Below, one piece after another: positions 55,708-61,222 of a DNA stretch of 64,000 bases (its first letter is position 1; every line of letters begins with the position of its first letter). Position numbers and translations under genes: made by a program. The stretch spans positions 186,001-250,000 of the forward strand of contig NZ_FNII01000006.1 in assembly GCF_900103865.1 (NCBI RefSeq). The letters are read 5' to 3'. This DNA is from Vreelandella arcis. GTDB lineage: Bacteria; Pseudomonadota; Gammaproteobacteria; Pseudomonadales; Halomonadaceae. The notes beneath the pieces are model-generated. The model ran no database searches. It had not been told where the DNA came from and worked only from the letters and a program-made list of their open reading frames with translations.

Positions 55708-55875
55708 CATGAAAAATCACGTTTTTCTAACTGCCAAATACTGTCTCCTCAAGCAAGCCGAAGGCGGTGCATGTGTTTACAGAATTATGTCGTAAGAATG
55801 GCATGAGCAGTGCGACCTTCTAGAAGTGGCTAGCTAAATTCGGTGGCATGGATGCCGCCCATTATGGCGAAGAAA
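55708..55875 (+). pseudogene. Decayed second IS3-family OrfA (IS407-like)
   Basis: Begins at ATGAAAAATCACG; the text LLKQAEGG appears in one frame and then, after a frameshift, FTELCRKNGMSSATF, a TAG where tyrosine is expected, and KWLAKFGGMDA. This is the pattern of IS407-type OrfA proteins (LKQAEGGV ... ELCRKHGMSSATFYKW). At least one frameshift and one stop make it non-functional. Confidence 0.7.
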
Positions 55876-56215
55876 GCGAGCAGCCAACCTGGGGAGACAC
55901 CGCTGACAACGTTGGTCACTATCGCTAAGAAACGCTGGCGAATTGAGCGTGACTATCAGGAACTCAATTAGGCGTTCGGGTTGGATCATTATGAGGGCTG
56001 CAACTGGCGAGGCTTTCACCATTACGCTAGCCTCAGCATCGTGGTGTATGGCTTCTTGGTCGCTGAACGGTTACTTTGTCAATATAAAAAATCTCACTGT
56101 CTCCGGCACCTCCTCTACCCGAAGGGCAACGGTCTCCTGGTCGTGCAACGCACTCAGCAACATGTGGGTGATTCCATCACAACGTTACGCTGGGATCGAG
56201 TCAATAGCTGACATT
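55876..56215 (+). pseudogene. C-terminal fragment of an IS701-like DDE transposase
   Basis: A reading frame gives AKKRWRIERDYQELN, a stop, then AFGLDHYEGCNWRGFHHYAS and YGFLVAERL. The pattern KxRWxIERDYQELKxxxGLxHYEGRxWRGFHHH is that of IS701-family transposases near the catalytic glutamate. The N-terminal two thirds are missing and further frame breaks follow. The end near 56215 is approximate. Confidence 0.7.
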
Positions 56216-56320
56216 TCACAGACAACGATCCCCCTCAGGCACAGGTGGCTTAGTCACTATCTCCGAGATCCAAGCGACTGTGGCTGGCTCGGCACGTGAT
56301 ACTGGTTGGTACTAAAGTTA

Positions 56321-56338
56321 GAAATGTTGCAACATTTC
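56321..56338. promoter_or_regulatory. Perfect 18-bp palindrome before a microprotein gene
   Basis: GAAATGTTGCAACATTTC reads the same on both strands. It ends 20 bases before the ATG of the 37-residue membrane protein gene. It could be an operator for a dimeric repressor or an mRNA hairpin close to the ribosome binding site. Confidence 0.5.
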
Positions 56339-56358
56339 AGCATGCGAGCGGAGGTATT

Positions 56359-56472
56359 ATGAGTGATTTGGCGCAGTTTTTAATTGGTGTCTCACCGATT
56401 CTGTTTATTATGTTCGGGACATTAGTAGCCGCTCATGTGGCTATAAAACGAAAAAATAAACCTCGTCAGTGA
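56359..56472 (+). CDS. Single-span membrane microprotein (37 residues)
   Basis: Short open frame with an excellent GGAGG ribosome binding site (56350-56354) five bases before the ATG. The product has one hydrophobic segment (about residues 6-28, including LIGVSPILFIMFGTLVAAH) and a basic tail KRKNKPRQ, so it should insert with the tail in the cytoplasm. I do not recognise it. Size and layout fit small membrane regulators or type I toxin-like peptides, but there is no direct sign of either. A perfect palindrome sits just upstream. Confidence 0.55.
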   Translation: MSDLAQFLIGVSPILFIMFGTLVAAHVAIKRKNKPRQ

Positions 56473-57031
56473 CTGGTATAAAGTTAATAGTAAAGCTTGA
56501 AAAATTGTCTCAAATCAGGCGTCTGTATATTGTAATATATGTTGAAGTCTATGGCCTTCTAGGCATTCAGGCGTCGGCCCAAGCAAGCTCAGGCTCTACA
56601 GCAGGGCTGGTTGTCGATGCTATGCCATGTCCCAGCAGCTCGTTGCATGAATTTCCTTCCACGACCAACATCCGTCCGTTATCAATACCGCCGAACGCAC
56701 GCTGCATGGCCGAGCACATGCGCTTGATACCTCTGTCAGACTTGATTCGCCTGACGACCTTAGAGCCCCATCACATCATCAGGGAGGTCTGCGGCAACCC
56801 ACCTCTGCTGTGATCTCTTCGTCCATCTTGAGTCCAGCGATCTTGAGATGACTGTCGGTGCCGGCCGCCACGAGACTCCAGTATTAGGCCTCCGGCACCT
56901 CCAAGGGGAGTGGGTGAACTTTTACTGATCCCTAGGCTGGTGATAGAGCACATTCGGTTGAGGTAAGGTCTGCCAGGTTGATAGAGCCTCCTCGGGGGGT
57001 GCTTTTTTCTTCAAAACCGCCAATAAGAGGA
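56473..57031. other. Degenerate stretch without a supported gene
   Basis: About 560 bases with only short, interrupted frames on both strands. Open frames at 56469-56813 (+) and 56771-56953 (-) have no ribosome binding site and no recognisable motif. It is probably decayed island DNA. Confidence 0.4.
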
Positions 57032-57072
57032 CTGACAAAACTGACAGAACCCTATTTTGTCAGTTTTGTCAG
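57032..57072. terminator. 14-bp inverted repeat after the DUF3987 gene
   Basis: CTGACAAAACTGAC (57032-57045) and its exact complement (57059-57072). It lies just past the stop of the leftward primase/DUF3987 pair, so a terminator is possible, though there is no T run on the relevant strand. The arms also hold the repeated word CTGACA, so a protein binding site is another option. Confidence 0.45.
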
Positions 57073-57113
57073 CTTGTTGACTGGAGCATTTCCGAGTTTT
57101 CCTAACCAGCGGT

Positions 57114-58622
57114 TCACAACTGTTCCTCCACCGGCGCAATACTAGTATGCCAATAAAAGACAAGCTTGGGACGTCCCGTTTCGGCAGGCACTGATAAGCC
57201 ATGAATGTATAGGTGCTCCACAAGCACATCAATGGCGTCTTTCACATCTTCCACTCGTGTCAAGCCTGACCATTGTTTGCGATGAACATCACGAACAGTA
57301 AAAGGGTTCGGCAGTTTGTCACGACGTTTGTGGATCAATAGTGCACCTGTGACGTGGCTGTTGATAACTGCGCTATATAATCTCTCTGCGTGGCTGCGCA
57401 AGAAATCTGCCCATGCCAGCGCGCGGCATGTTGAGTCGTAACCGACCTCACCGTGCTCTCCTTCGATCAGTACGAACAGCAACGCCAGAGCACAAACAGT
57501 CTTGGGCATTTTTAAAAGATGTGACTCCATTACAGGCAACAGATCCCCGCTTCTAGCCTCGACATGCAGTTTCTGCATCCATTTAATGAACTCAGACTGA
57601 GCTTGGTCGCTAAATTGCCAGCTTGGTGACTCACCATCTGCGGTCTCAAAGGTCATGGCGTGTAGGGCATAGAACGACTGGCGATACTGCTCCTTAGCTT
57701 GTTTCGAAGGTGCTCGATCTATCCATTTCCATTGCTTCGGTGGATCCGGCCACACAGCCAGTTGAAACCTCTGGATCAGACCGTCATCGTCACTGCCATT
57801 GGTCACCCCTTGTACCAAGGGGGCGATCTTCGACGGCTGTATACCTCCAATAATTGAAAGTGTGCAGCTTTCGATAATTATGGTGCCGCGCCCAATACGG
57901 TCATATGTGTAACGCCCGTCGCCATTAAAACATTCAAGGTAGAACGCTCTGTCGCTGGCATGCTCCTGCTGTTGCATCTTAGCCAGCCAGCCGGAAAGCT
58001 CGTCTCGAAACAATAAAAGACCGTTAGGGTTTTCGTTGAGACGCTCACCCAGGGCTTCCACAGTTGCATCATTCACTATGAGGCGGGGTGAGGATATGGA
58101 AACCTCTTCTATCTGTGCAAGCTGAGCCAGTTCAGCGTGAGCGCCGTCACGGTTGCCTTCATTAGCTTTCTTCTGGGCGCGCTGCTTTGCCGCCTTGCGC
58201 TCCATTTCTATGATTTCGGCAGCAATGGCGTGCTGAGTGAGTATGGCTTCGTGCTCCTTTCGTAATTCCTTCTCAATATCGTCCAGGGGAAATCGCATCG
58301 CCTTTAGAGCTGGGCTCTTCATTGAAGACGGTCCCCCGACTAGTGCGCCCCACATGTTTGGCGTGACAGTCCAGTCGTCGTAACGTTTGGGACGCATCAA
58401 TACTTTGTGGCCCAGTATTCCAGAAAGGCTAACAAGTGCCACGACAGCGCAGTATTCTGGAGCTGCCTGCAGGCGGTGCGCCACATCCATAACATATCCG
58501 CGAATTGCATCTGGCAGCATCGCCGGGTTGAAAGGCTCCACGGGTGGAAGGCTTGTTGGTAGCTTTTTGGGTGGCTCAACTGACTCCCTGGTGTCGTGCA
58601 GTTGAGTGAGTACGGAAGTCAT
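57114..58622 (-). CDS. DUF3987 family protein (primase-associated, P-loop-like)
   Basis: Protein of 502 residues of a family found in prophages, satellites and plasmids, next to primase genes. A P-loop-like motif LVGGPSSMKSPALKAMRF is near residue 93, followed by a charged coiled helix (ELRKEHEAILTQHAIAAEII). RLIVNDATVEALGERLNENP near 180 and LLLFRDELSGWLAKMQQQEH near 200 are typical of DUF3987, the latter in a Walker B-like place. GGGAG before the ATG lies inside the upstream gene, and the two overlap by four bases. A role as replicative helicase or partner for the primase is inferred. Confidence 0.82.
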   Translation of the reverse strand: MTSVLTQLHDTRESVEPPKKLPTSLPPVEPFNPAMLPDAIRGYVMDVAHRLQAAPEYCAVVALVSLSGILGHKVLMRPKRYDDWTVTPNMWGALVGGPSSMKSPALKAMRFPLDDIEKELRKEHEAILTQHAIAAEIIEMERKAAKQRAQKKANEGNRDGAHAELAQLAQIEEVSISSPRLIVNDATVEALGERLNENPNGLLLFRDELSGWLAKMQQQEHASDRAFYLECFNGDGRYTYDRIGRGTIIIESCTLSIIGGIQPSKIAPLVQGVTNGSDDDGLIQRFQLAVWPDPPKQWKWIDRAPSKQAKEQYRQSFYALHAMTFETADGESPSWQFSDQAQSEFIKWMQKLHVEARSGDLLPVMESHLLKMPKTVCALALLFVLIEGEHGEVGYDSTCRALAWADFLRSHAERLYSAVINSHVTGALLIHKRRDKLPNPFTVRDVHRKQWSGLTRVEDVKDAIDVLVEHLYIHGLSVPAETGRPKLVFYWHTSIAPVEEQL

Positions 58623-59506
58623 ATTGCAGACTCCCTGCTTTTTTCACAGTTGGCTAGGTCATTGAAATCTGAGCAAGCGCATTCCTCACATGGAAAACGC
58701 GGCCAGCAAATATTAGCACCAATGGACTCAGCAGCCTGCCGACCATAGGTTAGGCCAGGATTGCCGCAAGTCTGTCTATCGTTGTCCGCGGCGATGATAA
58801 TGCTGATGTGTGTAGCTAGTTTCCTGCGCAACGTACAGGCCATGACCGGTAAATTGTTAGCCGTCATCGCGGCTACAACCGGACAGCCGCTCGCCTCATG
58901 AATCGTGGCGGCAGTTGCCCATCCTTCAGTTAAATAGACATGACTCGCGCCAGTTAAACTACCGACCATTGAAGCAGCGCCTTTAATCATCCCCCACTTC
59001 ATGAAGCGCTTTGTACCGTCTGGATAGATCCGTTGTAGATTCACAATCCTTCCATTTGAATACAGTGGTACGAGAAGCGTATTGCCTTCCTGACATAGGT
59101 TGTGGGGTTGAACTCCTTTCTTCAATAAATAGGGGTGGTCGGGGGCAGCTGCTGAGGCGCTAGTCCAAGAAGTATTTGCTTGATTAGCGGTTTGACCCTG
59201 CTCGTGCCGGCGCACGTCTTCACGCTCACGCTTTACTTTCTCATCAGTCTTGCGGGCGTGCGCGGCGGCGATTGGATCATGTCCGCCGGCCAGGGTCACT
59301 AAATGCTGCTCTCCAGTATGCCAAAAGCCAAACACGGCCACCTCAGGCGTGGGGCAGACGTACCAGCCGGCCAGGTTGCCCCGGCGCTTGTCCGGAGCAT
59401 CGAAGCGATAAATCTTTCCATCGGCAAAAATGCTGTTCAGGTTTACACCCCTCGAAAGGAGTTCTTCCTGCAAGGCAGAAGTGATTGTGCTAAATTTTCT
59501 TAACAT
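58619..59506 (-). CDS. Toprim-domain primase-like protein
   Basis: 295-residue protein of phage/plasmid type. The C-terminal Toprim domain (about 190-285) has VYLTEGWATAATIHEASG with the catalytic glutamate, IIIAADNDRQTCGNPGLTYG with the DxD-like acidic pair, and SDFNDL near the end. The middle has LLVPLYSNGRIVNLQRIYPD, common before Toprim in such primases. There is no N-terminal zinc finger. AAGGA precedes the ATG. Together with the overlapping DUF3987 gene it forms the replication module of the island. Confidence 0.82.
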   Translation of the reverse strand: MLRKFSTITSALQEELLSRGVNLNSIFADGKIYRFDAPDKRRGNLAGWYVCPTPEVAVFGFWHTGEQHLVTLAGGHDPIAAAHARKTDEKVKREREDVRRHEQGQTANQANTSWTSASAAAPDHPYLLKKGVQPHNLCQEGNTLLVPLYSNGRIVNLQRIYPDGTKRFMKWGMIKGAASMVGSLTGASHVYLTEGWATAATIHEASGCPVVAAMTANNLPVMACTLRRKLATHISIIIAADNDRQTCGNPGLTYGRQAAESIGANICWPRFPCEECACSDFNDLANCEKSRESAI

Positions 59507-59630
59507 GTCGTTAGTCCTTGTTTAATCCTGACAACATGTTGCTGCTAGCTAGGCTCAGGAGGTTGCGCCTAAGTGCGCAAAAACTCTATTTAGGCATGTT
59601 GACTAAAGAATCGGTCGTATTTACCTTCCA

Positions 59631-59670
59631 ATGCCGACCTATGCCGGTCAATGCGGTTGTCTGCCCCGGA
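59631..59670. repeat. Four imperfect 10-bp phased repeats upstream of the BREX operon
   Basis: ATGCCGACCT, ATGCCGGTCA, ATGCGGTTGT and CTGCCCCGGA follow each other without gaps, i.e. one turn of the helix each. They lie 93 bases before the HTH gene. They could be binding sites for that HTH protein or iteron-like sites of the replication module. Confidence 0.4.
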
Positions 59671-59762
59671 ACACCTCTATATATTGGTAGCTATCTAATA
59701 TGAGGCATCGCTTGCGAGCCCTCAGCTCTTGAGCCGTGTAATTGCAAATGAGAATTTGACGC

Positions 59763-59975
59763 ATGAGTGAACTCAACGACCGGTGGTTGTCAGTCGATGA
59801 AATCGGCAAGCACTTAGGTATTAGCAATGACACCGTGTACCGCTGGATAGATAAGCATTCGATGCCTGCCCATCGCATGGGGCGCTTTTGGAAGTTTAAA
59901 AAGGCAGAGGTGGACGATTGGGTCAAAGCGGGTGGTGCTGCCGAGATGCCAAGCAAAGGCGAGCGTGCCGAATGA
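59763..59975 (+). CDS. Small excisionase-type helix-turn-helix protein, first gene of BREX operon
   Basis: A 70-residue winged-helix DNA-binding protein: WLSVDEIGKHLGISNDTVYR (residues 7-26) is the HTH, followed by WIDKHSMPAHRMGRFWKFKK and VDDWV, the pattern of the MerR/excisionase-like HTH_17 family. Its stop overlaps the brxA start (ATGA). Such proteins act as excisionases or as repressors. The coupling to brxA suggests it controls the defence operon; it is not the WYL-type BrxR. The ribosome binding site is weak. Confidence 0.8.
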   Translation: MSELNDRWLSVDEIGKHLGISNDTVYRWIDKHSMPAHRMGRFWKFKKAEVDDWVKAGGAAEMPSKGERAE

Positions 59976-60586
59976 ATCAAGACAGGTATCGCATTTCCTT
60001 TACTTCTGGCAGCTTGTATCACCGTGAATCGGTGACGCTGGTCGGGCTATACCTATCAGTTCAAGACTGGGATGGGGTACGTGATCAAGCATTGAGCAGT
60101 AACCTGCTTCAGACTAGAACAGAAAGTACAGCGAAGCGGACCTGTAGAGAGGCTATCGCACGATTGAAAACGCTGAGAGATGCTGAGTTAACTTTCTTAT
60201 CCAATGCTAATCACCAGGACCAAGCACATATTCTTTGGGTTGCGGTATGTCGCCTGTACCGATTTGTGGCTGATTTTGCGGTAGAAGTGGTGCGAGAACG
60301 CTATATATCGATGAAACTCGATCTGAGCTTCGAGGACTTTGATGCCTTCTATAATCGCAAGTCGGAATGGCATGACGAGCTTGACAAAGCCAGTGCATCG
60401 ACGCGAGACAAACTACGGCAAGTCTCGTTCAGAATGCTTCGCGAGGCGGGGCTACTCAGTAAAGACAATACCATTAATACCGTCCTGCTCAGCCCCGGCC
60501 TCACTGATTTGATTCTTCATAACAATCCGGATGAGTTTCGGTACTTTCCCGTCTTCGATTCCGATTTCAGGGGGATGTCACTTTGA
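59972..60586 (+). CDS. brxA: BREX protein BrxA (DUF1819)
   Basis: Small helical protein of 204 residues, first core gene of type I BREX phage-defence systems. It begins MNQDRYRISFTSGSLYHRES, the usual BrxA opening, and contains TESTAKRTCREAIARLKTL near residue 48 and DKLRQVSFRMLREAGLLSKD near 148. The ATG at 59972 is chosen because it overlaps the stop of the HTH gene; a longer frame to 59918 would run inside that gene. BrxA is a DNA-binding protein in studied systems. Identity rests on sequence pattern plus the brxB and brxC genes directly behind. Confidence 0.88.
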   Translation: MNQDRYRISFTSGSLYHRESVTLVGLYLSVQDWDGVRDQALSSNLLQTRTESTAKRTCREAIARLKTLRDAELTFLSNANHQDQAHILWVAVCRLYRFVADFAVEVVRERYISMKLDLSFEDFDAFYNRKSEWHDELDKASASTRDKLRQVSFRMLREAGLLSKDNTINTVLLSPGLTDLILHNNPDEFRYFPVFDSDFRGMSL

Positions 60587-61194
60587 GTAAAGACATTGCC
60601 AGAATGTCGATGCAGGACCGGTTTCAGCACCTTTACAGCGTAATCTCGGGGCAGCGCTTCCTGGATAAACGAGGGCTCGGCAACGAAGTGCCATTTTTCA
60701 TCTGTCCCTTCAAAGCAGAAGAGGCGACGGAGATGGAGCGCCTTCAAAGTCAGTTGGTTAACCGCCTGGAACAGACAGGTCTCAAGGTTCTAAGCATTAA
60801 CTTGTATGACCTCTCCGTTGAGATTCTCAAAGAAAGAGAGGTTTGGAACCGAATACTTGAGCTTGAGCCGACGGTTTCAAAAGACCAGCTGAAAGAGCTG
60901 TTACAAGGGGTTCTCGATCCCGAAGCGCATCTTGTACCAGCCATCGCCTCGAAGCTACAAGCCGCCGAGCTCGACGTACTGTTCCTTTCGGGAGTGGGAG
61001 AGGTCTTTCCCTACATCCGTTCTCACAACGTGCTTAACAACTTGCAAAGTACGGCGAAAGATAAGCCGACGGTGTTGTTTTTTCCAGGATCGTACACCCA
61101 TTCTCTGGAAACGGGAGCGTCACTGGACTTGTTTGGCAGGCTGCATGATGACAAGTACTACCGTGCGTTCAATATCTTTCATTACGAAGCCTGA
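60583..61194 (+). CDS. brxB: BREX protein BrxB (DUF1788)
   Basis: Second core protein of type I BREX, 203 residues, with the family opening MSMQDRFQHLYSVISGQRFL (from the internal ATG at 60604), PFFICPFKAEEATEMERLQS near residue 32, and the C-terminal PTVLFFPGSYTHSLETGASL and YYRAFNIFHYEA. The TTG at 60583 overlaps the brxA stop (TTGA) and would allow coupling; the ATG at 60604 is the other possible start. Function within BREX is not clear in detail, but it is needed for defence in tested systems. Confidence 0.9.
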   Translation: MSKDIARMSMQDRFQHLYSVISGQRFLDKRGLGNEVPFFICPFKAEEATEMERLQSQLVNRLEQTGLKVLSINLYDLSVEILKEREVWNRILELEPTVSKDQLKELLQGVLDPEAHLVPAIASKLQAAELDVLFLSGVGEVFPYIRSHNVLNNLQSTAKDKPTVLFFPGSYTHSLETGASLDLFGRLHDDKYYRAFNIFHYEA

Positions 61195-61222
61195 GCGGAC
61201 GTAAAAAATCTAGGGAACTGCA

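Noticed and set aside
56469..56813. 114-residue open frame in the island
   Set aside because: No ribosome binding site, no motif, and unusual composition; it runs through a stretch that looks decayed on both strands.
57114..59506. Primase and DUF3987 genes as part of the BREX system
   Set aside because: They run in the opposite direction and belong to families of phage and plasmid replication, so they are treated as a separate island module.
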